This document shows positions 30,265-41,936 of a DNA stretch of 64,000 nucleotides, piece after piece (the first letter of the stretch is position 1; the number at the start of each line of letters is the position of its first letter). The notes under the pieces are model-generated. The model was not told where the DNA came from, made no database searches, and was given only the letters and a program-made list of their open reading frames with translations. Source of the stretch: Linanthus parryae (Eukaryota > Streptophyta > Magnoliopsida > Ericales > Polemoniaceae); NCBI GenBank assembly GCA_023055425.1, contig JALGPY010000001.1:109845057-109909056 (forward strand), read 5' to 3'. The position numbers and the translations under genes are program-made.

Positions 30265-31378
30265 GTCCGGTCCATAGTTTTAAAAATTGAACTGTCCGGT
30301 TCGACCGGTGAACCAAACCCTGACCGGTTCGCTTAGCTTGTTGCACCGCCCATGCAGGAACATATCACGAACCGATCAAAACTGGCTGGTTCTTGCATGA
30401 ACCAGTGAACCAACTTGATCAGTTAGACCATTCGTTCATTTAATTGTGGTTGAGGGATCGAGTGTGTGTATAAATATATGTGTGTGTAAAATCTTTAGTC
30501 TTAATTCTATTGATGTCAAAAAATTGAGATTTCAACCATCATATCTTTTATATGTGTGTGTTACATTTTCTAAGTAACTGCTTTCAATTAATTTTTTTAA
30601 TCAGTTAAATCATGTATTAAATTAAAAAGGAACTCTAAGTTCACATTTGTGTCACTCTGACTACATTCACGTCATTCTGACCGTATCACTTCCTAACCAC
30701 CCTCATTATGAACTTTAACTATTCCACTACACCCATAAGTTCTCATCTTCGTTACCATCATCTCACATATTTCCTCTAATGCCTCACCTCACCATTTTCA
30801 TCGGTAGAGATATACTTTGTGTGCTAATGCAAGTTTTTTTTGGATGCACCAGTCGTGAATGAATACCAGTTGTCGAAAGTCTCAGGGATCGACTAAGTTC
30901 AAACAAAAGAGTGTCACTCAATTTTGAGACTTCCAACAATCAGTATATGTTCTATGAAATGTCTTTGCTTCAAAATCTACTGACATTGGTTTAGGTTCTT
31001 ATACAGTTTTCTTCAATATCCTGAAATAAGCATTTTTTTTAACTTCAGTAGCCTTCAAAATCTGCTGTAATAGCTTAGCTGTTGAGCATTGTTTACGTTT
31101 CTATATATCTAATTTAATCCAGTTTTGTCCATTTAATTTCAGTGTTGTCCATTTTTAATTATTTCTAACTGCAAATTATCTACATGTTTACAGTTTTATC
31201 AATTTTTTACATTTCTATCTGAGTTTCTGATGGCGGCGCCCTGGAACTCATTTGTTGTCGTTTGCTGGTAAAACCGTAATTACCGGAAAAAACCGGCTTA
31301 GCCTGTTTCTTTGGGTGGGGCCAGGACGTACCATAGTAGCGGCCCTAGCAATAATATTGAAAAATATTATTTTTCCAT
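30265..31378. other. degenerate repetitive spacer with CCGGTT-rich start
   Basis: The first 150 bp are rich in GGTTCGACCGG-type palindromes (for example GTCCGGTTCGACCGGTG at 30292-30308), probably the end of an older transposon into which the hAT element inserted. The remainder is AT-rich with no supported coding sequence. Confidence 0.4.
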
Positions 31379-31700
31379 CACTATAAAAAAATCCTGCTTT
31401 CAGCGACCAGTATCATTCCGACAACAAGGATTCTGGTCGTTAAAAGCAGTACAAACAGGCTTTTTTTTTTTTTTTTTCTTTTTGTCGTCTGGCTAGTAGT
31501 TTTTCAGATTTGTAAAGACCAACAGTGATTCTGTCGTAGGAAAACGATTAGTCATCCGAAATCCAAAATTATTAGTGACATGCAGTATTGTCGTCAACCG
31601 ATCCAAACACAATTTTGACCAAACTTTTCGGCGGAAAATTAAAATTCGCTAAATTTTGGGGAGGGAAATGAAATCTCACCAAATTTTGGAGGCAAAATCA
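31379..31700 (+). mobile_element. CACTA-type terminus (partial)
   Basis: CACTATAAAAAAATCC followed by a GC-richer CTTTCAGCGACCAG and several TGTCG/CGACA subterminal repeats resembles the 5' end of CACTA (En/Spm) elements. Flanking trinucleotide is CAT (31376-31378). A matching 3' end was not found, so extent is uncertain. Confidence 0.45.
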
Positions 31701-31814
31701 AATCCAACCAAAAAATTAATTTCACCTATCTGCTCGGATTAACAATTCCCCCACCATTACTCCTCCCTTTCGGCCTCCATACCCTAACTCTCATCTTCCA
31801 CACTCGCCACTACT

Positions 31815-31852
31815 GCCAGCTCTCTCTCTCTCTATCTCTCTATCTCCGCACA
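31815..31852 (+). promoter_or_regulatory. CT-rich leader of a possible host transcription unit
   Basis: A CT microsatellite (CTCTCTCTCTATCTC) preceded by a CT-rich, GC-moderate stretch (CTCCCTTTCGGCCTCC) resembles a plant core promoter and 5' leader. A short ORF starts 90 bp downstream. Confidence 0.35.
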
Positions 31853-31940
31853 AACGCGTCCCCTAACCACCACCGTCTCTATGTCATTCCGATTGAATTA
31901 ATCGGCCACCATCTGGTTCAATTATGAGAATGGAGTTTTG

Positions 31941-32117
31941 ATGCTGGACGAGAAATTCCATGTCTCACCCTTCACAAACATCTGTACTCACAACTGGTCG
32001 GTCTCTCTCTATCTCAATTTGGCTTCTGAGTTTCAATTGATTGTGCATGCTCTTTTGAATTTGGGTTGTGAGAGGTTGCTTGAGCTCATATATAACAATT
32101 TCATTTCTAGAACTTAA
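31941..32117 (+). CDS. short ORF, possible first exon of a host gene
   Basis: ATG to TAA gives 58 residues beginning MLDEKFHVSPFTNICTHNW. A potential splice donor (CTG|GTCGGT) lies at about 31995, so only the first 18 residues might be exon. No family is recognised. The downstream region is interrupted at 32328 by a 16.6-kb retroelement; sequence continuing at 48919 could belong to the same unit. Support is weak. Confidence 0.25.
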   Translation: MLDEKFHVSPFTNICTHNWSVSLYLNLASEFQLIVHALLNLGCERLLELIYNNFISRT

Positions 32118-32322
32118 AAGGAACAATTTTAATATGATATCTGTTTTTGTAGGCCGGACTCCATATTTCATGCTTATAAATTGTATGTGCTTTAATTTTG
32201 CTGTGATATCTGCAAACAATTTAACTATGGGTAAATCATGTGTTCGGGTCTGCTGAGTGTAGAATGTGGTATACAGTTTCTCACATAACCAAGCGGTTGC
32301 TGTTAACTGATTAGAAAGTGTG

Positions 32323-32327
32323 TATTC
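32323..32327. repeat. target-site duplication TATTC (left copy)
   Basis: Pairs with 48914-48918 and delimits one large composite insertion. Confidence 0.85.
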
Positions 32328-33828
32328 TTTTGGAAATATGCCCTAGAGGCAATCTATTTCTTGTGACGTTTATGGATTTACGATTCATTATGTTATCGAT
32401 ATGGAGATATGTTAACATGAATGAAAACTTTACATTATAAATGTTATATTCTTAAATATCCCTAGTCCATTATATTGATTATCAGGACGATCAACTATAG
32501 ACTAGTATGAGGTTAGATTGATATGGAGATATCACGGTCTAACACATGGGTATGCATTAGAGGTAACGGCATACTGGATTGACCCACTAACGAGAAGGCT
32601 ACATACAAGTTATGTAAAGTCACAAGCGCTTCTCGTAGTGAAAACGATATTGTCTTCCTTAGACTTGAAGTCACTAGATCCTCTAGTTGTGGAGTATTGT
32701 GTTTTGATAGCGTCAAACGCTACACCGTAACTGGGTAGTACTAAAGGCACATATCAAACACAATAGGAAGCAATCTTAGATGGTAGTGATGTAGATTGAA
32801 TTATTCCCTCCCACACAACGGGAGCAAATATCCGCAACCACTCGAGGGATGGTGCTTATAGAATATCTGGCCAGACTCAGATAAATCAATATGGGATATT
32901 GATGTTATCTGCATGGATAAGACTATTCCTAGGATTGAGAAACTATGGATTGGATATACGAGTGTGACTTGTATGTCTCGTGTCCAATCCGGATATAGAG
33001 ACAAAGGTATGAGACAATACCTGCACAAGGTTTGTCGGATGACTATTTCTATTAGTTGGGTGGCGTGGACGTGGATGTCTTGCTAGAGGCCGCTCTATGT
33101 TTGTAATTGTTACTACCAACTAAGTAGAAACCTATGGGGTCACACTCCCTATGGATTAGGACGGACTTGGGAATTAATTAATATGATTAATTAAATAGAA
33201 GGATCAATACGCAACCACTTGCAAATTTAGTAGGACTAATTTTTAAGGTGGACTAATCTATGTATATACATGATTTGGATTTGCAAAAGGTCGACTAATC
33301 CATGTATAGACATGATTAGGACTAGTTTGCAAGTTGGACTAATCCGTTTATGGACAGGATTAGGAGAGGGGCTAATATGCAGTTAACAAGTAGTTGTTGG
33401 ACTATATAAAGGACACTCCTAGCTTAATTTCTGAACTAATGATCATAACATACTTTGAGTAGGAGAGAAAAAGCAAGGAGAGAGACAAAACACTAGAGGG
33501 CCAAAACCCCTAGTGCCGCCCCTCTACCCGTCGGCCTCAAGAGAGGGTGCCGCCCCCTCTTTGCTCCAGTTCGCGTGATCTTCTTCTTTTTCCTCCTTCC
33601 CTACCTAGAAAAAGGTGTTGGAGGATCCGGATTCAATCCTAGGAGTGGACTAGCCACAGAGACGTGAATACTATTTCACGAGTGAAGTCATCACAGGAGG
33701 ACCAAAAGGTAGTTTGATACTCAAACCTTCACTATCGTTATGATGTCTCTTCCCTATGATCCTTGGAGGGTCTTGAACGGATTGATCATTGTTTATTCCG
33801 CCCCGTATTCGTTATCAAAACCCCACCG
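32328..33828 (+). repeat. 5' LTR of family A element 2 (1,501 bp)
   Basis: Opens TTTTGGAAATATGCCC (decayed from TGTTGG) and closes CCCCACCG before the primer-binding site. It contains four loose repeats of ACTAATCCNTGTATAGACATGATTAGG between about 33235 and 33365, upstream of the TATA box. Confidence 0.9.
33403..33410 (+). promoter_or_regulatory. TATA box in family A element 2 5' LTR
   Basis: TATATAAA in GGACTATATAAAGG, conserved at 48489-48496 and 56715-56722 in the other LTRs of this family. Confidence 0.7.
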
Positions 33829-33840
33829 TGGTATCAGAGC
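33829..33840 (+). other. primer-binding site (initiator tRNA-Met)
   Basis: TGGTATCAGAGC, exact, immediately after the LTR. Confidence 0.95.
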
Positions 33841-34843
33841 CACATTTCGTAGAGCATAACGTAGTTTATGTGTTACAATTTTTCTTGTTTTACACTTTAA
33901 TTGTTGTTTATCGTGTAAAAGGAAAAAATAAGCATATTAGAGGCAAATTGAATATGATTCAACCAAAAAAGACCTAATTTTACATAAGATGTCAGAATTA
34001 GTTAGTTGGGATCATATAGGATGTGGAAATTTTGGATCAAGAAACTAGGGTTTTGGCACAAGTTGTAAAAGGTGTTTCTCAAACTTGGAAACAACTAAAC
34101 TTGGGGAACAAGGCAAGGATTTTTTTTGGAAACAACTCAATAGGAGGTTCGGCCCCCCGTTTTGAACCGCCCCCCTTGCCTTTCCGCCTAAGCTAGGGCA
34201 TGGCCAAGGGCTCGGACCGGCCTAGTACACGGCTTGGCCGTGCGTGGGGCTAGGGCGACCGGCCCAAGGCCGTGGGTTGGTCCTATAGGGTTTCGGCCAT
34301 GAGATGGTGGGCCCTCTTGGATCGTTTTGACCCTAGTATATAGGAAATCAACTAAAATTGACCAAGCGCGTTAAAATTGGATTTTACTGCGTATGTGCTA
34401 TTTGCATGGTGATTGGATATGGCCTTAGGTTATGGATTGTTGTGATTGTTTAATTTTGTGGTTTGGTTTACGGCATGCGAGCTGATTACATTAATATAAT
34501 AGCTAATTAGGTTTTACGGCCTGCGAGCCGGTCTTCTTCTCAACTTGTGAGATCTCTCTATTTGGTATAGATGCTAGCTCGTATTAGATAGAGTAGATGA
34601 TAGTCAAGAAATGGAGAAGAAGCCCAAAGAACCATAAAGCTATGGAGCATTCCACATGCCAAGGAGTATGGCGACATGCACCAAGCTATGGAGCATGGAA
34701 TAAAAGATGGAGGCACATGGAAATGAGCTAGCTATTTTCGGGGTTCATATATATTTTCATTGGCTTGGGAATATCTTATTATAGAGGCCATATCCATATC
34801 AAGTTATTTTTTTTCGTGGTTGTTTATTTTATTGTTGGTGTAT
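33841..34843 (+). other. leader of family A element 2, first part
   Basis: Non-coding leader equivalent to 18664-19640 and 58670-59610, interrupted at ATTGTTGGTGTAT by the nested element. About 130 bp of leader present in the relative at 59610-59740 is missing at the junction. Confidence 0.75.
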
Positions 34844-34844
34844 C

Positions 34845-36545
34845 ATTGATCAGGATGTAGAACTGTGGAATATCATTCCGAAGGGTCCTCACACCTTCTA
34901 CACTGAAAAAGACGGGATCAAGACTCCCAATCTGAGGATTCACTTTCTGACTCTGAGTTAGAACAACTTTCTAAAAATTACAGAGCTATGAATGTCTTAT
35001 ATTGTGCTTTGAGTGCAGATGAATTTAACAGGATCTCAGGATGCAAGACTGCCGAGGAGATATGGGATAACCTTCTAGTGACATTTGAAGGAACTAGTCA
35101 AGTAAAGCAAACCAAGATCAAAATCTTCTTTAAGCAACATGAGCTTTTCGAAATGAATGGAGATGAATCAATCAGAGATATGTTCAAAAGATTCACTGAT
35201 ATTGTCAACGACCTTGATTCATTGGGAAAACACATTTCCAATGAAGAAAATTTTAGAAAGATTCTGAGAAGTCTTCCCAAAGCAAAGTGGGAACCAAAGA
35301 CTACTGCCATTGAAGAAGCTCAGATCTATCATCTCTTCAACTTGATGATCTGCAAGGAAAGTTTCTCACACATGAGATATCCATGAATGAAGTAGATGGA
35401 GACTTACCAGAAAGTGTCAAGAACTTAGCTCTCAAGGCCAAAGAGAGTGAACCCTCTCAAAGCCTTGAATCCGAAGAAGATGATGATGAAGATCCTCTTG
35501 CTCTTTATTCTAAAGCCTTGACCAGAATTCTAAAGATGAAGAAGAACTTTGGAAACACAAACTTCAGCAAGGACAAACACAGATCCTCCAGTAGTAGAGA
35601 GTACAAAGGTAAATCTAACTCTCATGGTAGTAAGCCTAAATTAATGAATTTCTTTGAGTGTGGTGATGTTGAACATTTAATCAGAGATTGCCCACACAAG
35701 AAAAGCAAACACTTTCAGAAGAAAGATCATGACAGAAGAAAGAAAGCTATGATAGCTTTCTGGAGTGATTCTGAATCTGAAGAAGAACAAGCCAACCTAT
35801 GCCTTAAGGCCAAGCATGATGAAAGTTCTCAAAAAAATATTGAGGTAATGGTAAACTGTTTGATTTTGTAAACCAAAAGATGTCCTCACTGACTATCTTA
35901 GAACGATGCTTTTATATGAGGAGGACTATCTGAAAGAGATTAGACTTTGAAAGAAAAGGCTCATGAGCAAGAAAAAGATAACTTAGAACTTGTTTGCAAA
36001 AATCAAATCCTTGAAATTTCTCAAAAGAATTCTGACAGATATTTCAAAGTACGCAAGTCAAGGAAGTAGTTACTGAGAACTCTCATATGAGTGACATATT
36101 TGTTTCTCTAAGACATCATTGTGATGAATTGGAGGAAGAAAAGACTACTCTAACTAAGAAACTTCAAGATGCTGAGAAGGCTATGACAAAACTTGCTGGC
36201 TCAGAACAAAATTTGAACTTGATTCTTGGAGGAAGGTTACAGCCTGTTCACAAAACTGGTATTGGTTACAATCCAAACTTTCCTAGGAAAAAACAACACC
36301 AGTTTGTGAAGGCTAGTAACAAAACTTCTCCTAAGTGCCATTACTGCAACAGAATTGGTCATGTTAAAATGACTTGTCCTTTTAGAAGAAGAGACCCTCA
36401 AATAATGAGGAACACTTTTACTTTTCAACTTAAAGGACAAGTTAGACATATTTGGGTTCCAAAAGGGGTTAGACCACCTAACATGGTTGAACCTGAATAT
36501 GAATCTAATTTCCACACTTGGTCTAACTGCTGGGTAAGGCAGTGA
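34845..36545 (+). pseudogene. gag of the nested Sirevirus-like element
   Basis: The UBN2-like capsid region spans 34988-35386 (NVLYCALSADEFNRISGCKT, WDNLLVTFEGTSQVKQTKI, MFKRFTDIVNDLDSLGKHIS). 35383-35871 has acidic runs, SKALTRILKMKKNFGN and a first zinc knuckle lacking its first cysteine (FFECGDVEHLIRDCP). 36087-36545 has a coiled-coil-like segment (LEEEKTTLTKKLQDAEKAM) and an intact second knuckle (CHYCNRIGHVKMTC). Stops or shifts occur near 34958, 35386 and 35870. Confidence 0.88.
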
Positions 36546-36552
36546 ATGGTGT

Positions 36553-37083
36553 TTGCAGGTTGTCACTAAGAGCAAAGTGCATAAATGGTTCATGGACAAT
36601 GGTTGCTCCAGACACATGAGTGGAAAGAGATCCTTATTCTCAGAACTAAAAGAGAAATCTGAAGGTTCAATCACACTTGGGGACAAAGACAAATGCAACA
36701 TTCTAGGTATTGGTAAAGTTGGTACATATTTTGAAAACTCTATTTCGAATGTATATTTAGTTGATGGTTTGAAATTTAATTTTCTTAGTGTGTCTCAGCT
36801 TTGTGATAATGGTAACAAAGTTATATGTGAGAAAAAAGAGAAATGTGTGGTGCAAAATGAGAAATCTGGTAATTGCATCCTCACAGCCTCAATGTCAAAC
36901 AATGTTTATAATTTTCAAACTAACAAAGTTGCAGGAGAAAGCTTAAAGTGTCTCAAGGCATTGAAAGAAGATTCAAAGCTTTGGCACAGAAAGCTTGGAC
37001 ATATTAGCTTACACACTTTGAACAAGCTAGTATCTAAGAACTTAGTAAGAGGACTACCCTCTATCAAGTTAAAATATGAATAA
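36553..37083 (+). pseudogene. protease and GAG-pre-integrase of the nested element
   Basis: The protease block reads WFMDNGCSRHMSGKRSLF: the catalytic D-S-G has become D-N-G. GDKDKCNILGIGKVG and VDGLKFNFLSVSQLCD follow, then KLWHRKLGHISLHTLNKLVS with both histidines of the HHCC zinc site. A stop falls after KLKYE; beyond it the cysteines read WKACAQGKQ. Confidence 0.87.
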
Positions 37084-37940
37084 GTATGGAAAGCTTGTGC
37101 ACAAGGCAAGCAGACCAGAAGCTCAATCAAACCAAAGAAATTTGTAAGTACTACTATACCCATTGAATTATTGCATATGGATCTCTGTGGTCCTATTAGA
37201 AATCCAACTCCAAAGGGTAATAAGTACATGCTTGTTATTATAGATGATTTCTCTAGATTTACTTGGGTTATGTTTCTTAGAGAAAAATCTGAAGCCCTAT
37301 CTGAATTTTCAAAGATTTGTAAGGAACTTCAAACCTCGAAAAACCTACCCATTGCTTCAATTAGAAGTGATAATGGTAGAGACTTTGATCAAATTGAGTT
37401 TGATTCATTTTGTTCTAAGCATTGCATCTCTCACAAATGTTTTGCTCATAGAACTCCTCAACAGAATGGATTTGTTGAAAGAAAGAACAAGAATCTTGAA
37501 GACATGTCAAGGATAATGATTTTGGAAAACAAAATGCCAAAATACTATTGGGAAGAAGTTGTGAATACTGCAAATTATATTCTTAACAGGTGCTTGATCA
37601 GACGTAGATTGAAGTAGACTCCTTTTGAGCTGTTCAAAGGGAGAAAGCCAAACATCTCTTACTACAAACCTTTTGGTTGTACCTGCTATGTTCATAATAA
37701 TGGTAAGGACAATCTTGTTAAGTTTGATGAAAGAAGTGATGGAGGTATTTTTCTTGGTTATTCACAGACAAGCGAAGCCTATAAAGTTTACAATAAAATA
37801 ACCAAGCTTGTTGAAGAAAGTATTCATGTCATATTTGATGAAAGCTATGATGGTTTTTTGAGTGATGGTTTTGCATATATTAATCTGAACAAGAATGTCT
37901 CAGAAAATGAAGATGATTCTTCAAAAGGTTCCAAATAAAA
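37084..37940 (+). pseudogene. integrase of the nested element
   Basis: The core has MDLCGPIRNPTPKG and IIDDFSRFTWV (first aspartate), SIRSDNGRDFD (second) and FVERKNKNLEDMSR (glutamate), all catalytic acids present. The C-terminal part continues after one stop near 37615 with PFELFKGRKPNISYYKPFGC, FLGYSQTSEAYKVYN and an acidic tail. Integrases of this type insert the cDNA and leave 5-bp duplications, as seen for both families here. Confidence 0.88.
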
Positions 37941-38180
37941 CTTACAAGAACAAGGAAGGCATTTTCAAGGCCTTGAAAATGAGTTTCAAATCCTTGAAAC
38001 AAATCCTCCGAAAAGACAGCTGATCAAGCTACTACTTAAAGTTCTCAAAGACTTGAAAAACAGATTGGAGAGCCTGGACCTTGGACACTAAGGAAGAGAT
38101 TTACATATCTCTCATCTCATCCTGCTAATAATATAATTTCCGATCCAACCACTGGTACACAAATAAGATCACAGTTAAAG
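37941..38180 (+). other. integrase-RT linker, rich in CAARGCCTTGA palindromes
   Basis: Low-conservation linker in which the palindrome recurs (about 37965, 37985 and 38048), encoding QGLE- and QILE-like peptides. The same linker in the inverted element has QSLE repeats. Confidence 0.6.
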
Positions 38181-39151
38181 AATCTTTGTGCTTTTAATGC
38201 TTTCATTTCTCTTGTAGAACCTAAAGCTATAAAGAAAGCTTTACAAGAAGCAGACTGGGTCATAGTTGTGCAAAGAAAACTCAATAAGTTTGAAAGGAAC
38301 AAAGTTTGGAACCTAGTTCCTCCACCAAGAAATCAGTATGTTATTGGCACCAGATGGGTATTCAGAAACAAGATAGATGAGAATGGGAAGGTAATCAGAA
38401 ACAAAGCTAGATTGGTAGCTCAAGGCTACAATGAAGAAGAAGGTTTTGATTATGAGGAAGCTTTTGATCCTGTTGCCAGGTTAGAAGCAATTAGAATTCT
38501 ACTTGCATTTTCATCTCACATAACTTGAATCTGTTTCAAATGGATGTGAAGTGTGCATTCTTAAATGGCTATTTGCGAGAGGAAGTTTATGTTGCTCAAC
38601 CTCCTGGATTTGAAAATGACAAGTTTCCAGATCATGTTTATAAACTTAACAAGGCTCTTTATGGTCTGAAACAAGCTCGAAGGTCTTGGTATGAAATTTT
38701 GTCAAAGTTTTTACATGACAATTATTTCAAAAGAGGATTAGTGGACAAAACCCTTTTCATAAAGACTCATGAGAAATATATGCTTGTAGTTCAAATATAT
38801 GTTGATGATATTCTGTTTGGAGCTACTAATGAACTTCTTTGCAAGGAATTCTCAAGTCTTATGAGCAGGGAATTTGAAATGAGTTTGATGGGAGAGTTGA
38901 ACTTCTTTCTTGGACTTCAAATACATCAGTTGAAGAAGGGCATCTTTTTACATCAAAGCAAGTACACTAGAGACTTGCTAAACAAATACAATATGTCTCA
39001 ATCCAAAGAAATCAAGACCCTCATGAGCTCTACACTGTCTTTAGACAAAGATGAATATGGTAAGAGTGTAAATGTGAAAGAGTATAGAGGTATGATTGGC
39101 TCATTGCTATATCTCACAGCTAGTAGACCAAATATCGTGTTCAGTGTATAA
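38181..39151 (+). pseudogene. reverse transcriptase of the nested element
   Basis: Starts with [20 protein letters not shown] and runs through [20 protein letters not shown] and [17 protein letters not shown] to a stop at 38526. The overlapping frame from 38525 continues [50 protein letters not shown] (catalytic YVDD), MSLMGELNFFLGLQIHQLKK and YRGMIGSLLYLTASRPNIVF. Only one stop or shift interrupts the core. Confidence 0.92.
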
Positions 39152-39783
39152 GCTGATCCAAAAGAATCACACTTTACTGTTGTCAAAAGAGTCTTTAGAT
39201 ATCTCAATGGTACCAAATACTTAGGGCTTTGGTATCCCCAATAATATAATTTCTCTTGTGTGGTTATTCATATGTTGACTTTGTAGGCTACAAAGTTGAT
39301 TGAAAAATAACTTCAGGATGCTGTCAATTTCTTGGATCATCATTAATCAGCTGGCATTCAAAGAAGCAAAACTCAGTTGCACTATCAAAAACAGAAGCTG
39401 AATACATAGCAGCTGGAGCTTGATGCTCACAAGTGTTATGGATAGCTCAACAAATTAGAGACATTAGATTTGATTTCAGAGACATACCTATTAAGTTTGA
39501 CAACACAAGTGCAATATTAATCACAAAGAATCCAGTTCAGCATTCAAGAACCAAACACATTGATGTTAGACACCACTTCATCAGAGATCATGCTGAGAAA
39601 GGTGATATTACTCTTGAATTTGTTTCTACTAACATGCAATTTGCAGATATTTTCACTAAACTATTGCCAGATGAAAGATTCTCAGCCTTGATATTAGAAT
39701 TGGGCATGCTAAATAAAGAAGCAGTAGTTTATGGGGAGTATCAGGTAAGCATAAGGTTAGTATTATGTGTTTCAAAGGTTTGA
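39152..39783 (+). pseudogene. RNase H of the nested element
   Basis: Blocks are ADPKESHFTVVKRVFRYLNG, GLWYPQ, KTEAEYIAAGA (TEAEYIA, metal-binding glutamate region), IKFDNTSAILITKNPVQHSR and TKHIDVRHHFIRDHAEKGDI, ending FADIFTKLLPDERFSALILE. Several stops occur between 39150 and 39430; the last 116 residues are open. Confidence 0.9.
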
Positions 39784-40215
39784 ACTGATTTTTAAATCCT
39801 TGAAAATCTTTTCAAATCTTTGATATTATGTGCCTTTGCAATACAACTTTTCAAGGCCTGGAAATACTTTCCAAAGCCTTGAAAATAAGACTTTGTGCTG
39901 TTAGTCAATAATATGGATCTTTCAATGTTGGGTGCTATATTTGTAGATAATTGCCCAATATTTTCCCTTACCTTTCAAAAACCTCTTTTCCAGCCAAAAT
40001 AGTATCATATTATTTGTTTTAAACGGCACACACAACTTTGAATCTAATTGATTCAGCAAATCTTCAAAAGATTAGGAAAATATTCAGTTTCTTTTAAAAC
40101 TGAAACTCTTCAGTATCTATCTTATTCTCTCTTTCTCTCCTTCATATCTATCCAACATTTCTCTTCTGTTCCCCAAATCCTAGTGAGCTCTAGAAGAGCC
40201 TCTGATAAAATCAAG
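39784..40215 (+). promoter_or_regulatory. spacer with palindromes and CT-rich leader before ORF3
   Basis: 432 bp between RNase H and ORF3. The first 120 bp hold several CAARNCYTTGAA palindromes (39771-39890). The last 90 bp are CT-rich (CTCTCTTTCTCTCC) and A-containing up to the ATG, as in the inverted element. A separate transcript for ORF3 is inferred. Confidence 0.4.
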
Positions 40216-41936
40216 ATGGCTGGTGGTTCTAAGGCTGCTACAGAAAATAAGAGGAAGACCACTGAGGAAGAAGTTCAGACACTGAATGGAGGTTCAAGTT
40301 CCAGAACCAAGTGCAGAAGAATTTATTCCACCTCCTCCAAAGAAGAAGGCAAAGAAAGATCAGACACCAGTTTCCAGCAAGAAGAAGAAGACAGTGGAAT
40401 CTGCTCCTGAGAAGCAAGCAGAGGAACATATTGATAGTCCAAAGAAGTTGAAGAGGAAGCCTACTAAAGAAGACAATGGAAAAGAAAAAGTGACTGAGGA
40501 TGAACCAGAAGAGAACATTGGGAAGGCACTGTAGATCTATTCGGAAAAGAAGAAATCCACTGGTAAGAAATCTGGCATTTATAGCAAGTGGTTCATTACT
40601 AATGTTGCTAGATGTCAATGGCTAGATGGATTTGCTTCTAGCTCAGTAGCCTATTGCAGTATGGTTAGTGTCTCCATGTTAAACAATATGAATCTAAAGT
40701 GCATTAAGATGTTGAAGAAAAGCTCTGTTTGGTTTGTTCTTAACCCTCCAGACATAGCCGACCCCAAACTCACTAGATTCTTCCACCTAAACATGAGACA
40801 ATTCAAGACTGTGAGCCTTGTGATTCAAACCAAAGTTGCTGGTATTACTATGGAATTAGATCATTCTGAGTTCTCGAATGTTCTTGGTTGTCATTAGAGG
40901 TATGACACAAGTAATCACCCTCTTATAAGTGAAGCTTTGAAATTGGCCAACGAGGAATTCCTTCTACCTAAACATGAGACAATTCAAGACTGCTAACTTT
41001 TGAAGCTCAACTCTTGTTTACAATCCTGATGGGATGTGTGGTATGGAGCTGATTACTAGAAGAGTGCTACAATTAATGTTTTTGGTTATGCATGGATATG
41101 AGGTTGATCTTCTAAACATTGTAATAGAAAACATGCTTTATTGCCAAAAAAATCAGAGAAAGCATCCTTTGCCATATGCTAATATTCTTACCTCATTCTT
41201 TCAACACTTTGACATCCCAAATGACAGGGTAAGAAACTATAACCACTGGTTTTAGTATGCTTGATGAGAAGACATTTAAGAGAATTGGTGTGGTTAAACC
41301 TAGTTTAAAGACTTGGAAGTTGTATTTAGATTTGACTGAAGAAGAGCTGAAATCCAAGAAGTTCCTTAAGCCCAAAGTCGTGACCCCTACCGCAAGCCAA
41401 ACCTCTCAGCGTCAAGACATCTCTTTGGTTCTACAGAAACTTGATGAACTTGAGAAGGATATGGATGAACTGAAGGAGAAAGAACTTGAGTTTGGAATTG
41501 AGTTCAAACAGGTGAGATACATGGTTGAAAACATCTTCAAAATCATGACTGGATTTGATGTACTAGAAGAAGTCTCTCAAGCTGAAGATGTATCCAAGAA
41601 GGCTGGATCAACCACATACCAGTTTAGTGACCATACCACTCAGGATGAGACTGCTGGAGTGAAGGACAAGGGTAAGAATGTAGTTGAAGACCAAGGTGGA
41701 TACCAAGAACTGGATGAATATGACAGTCCCAACTAAGGAATGTTGATCAAGGATCTCAAGAAGAAGAAAAAGAAACCAACAATTCCAGAAATAGTGACTC
41801 AAAATGATCTGTTTGAGGGAGAAGGTGAAGCTGGTGACAAAGTGGCTCAAGAAGAAGAACATGATAATGAGGATGATAGAGAAGATAGTGTGGAAGAAGA
41901 TGCAGAGCATCAAGGAGATGGAGACCCAACCCTTTA
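40216..41936 (+). pseudogene. ORF3 behind pol of the nested element
   Basis: Start ATG gives MAGGSKAATENKRKTTEEE; a shift near 40285 leads to a lysine-rich segment (PPPPKKKAKKDQTP, KKLKRKPTK, nuclear-signal-like). The globular part follows: KWFITNVARCQWLDGFASSS, ADPKLTRFFHLNMRQF, TKVAGITMELDHSEFSNVLG and PLPYANILTSFFQHF. Then comes a predicted coiled coil (LVLQKLDELEKDMDELKEKE) and an acidic C-terminus (EEEHDNEDDREDSVEEDAEH). It matches the inverted element's ORF3 block by block but is longer. No membrane segment. A 28-bp duplication lies at 40786-40813 / 40969-40996. Confidence 0.72.

Noticed and set aside
36237..36701. Minus-strand ORF of 154 codons
   Set aside because: Shadow of gag and protease on the opposite strand.
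40238..40618. Minus-strand ORF of 126 codons with hydrophobic stretches
   Set aside because: It is the antisense of the lysine-rich part of ORF3; poly-Lys codons read backwards give Phe/Leu-rich pseudo-membrane segments.
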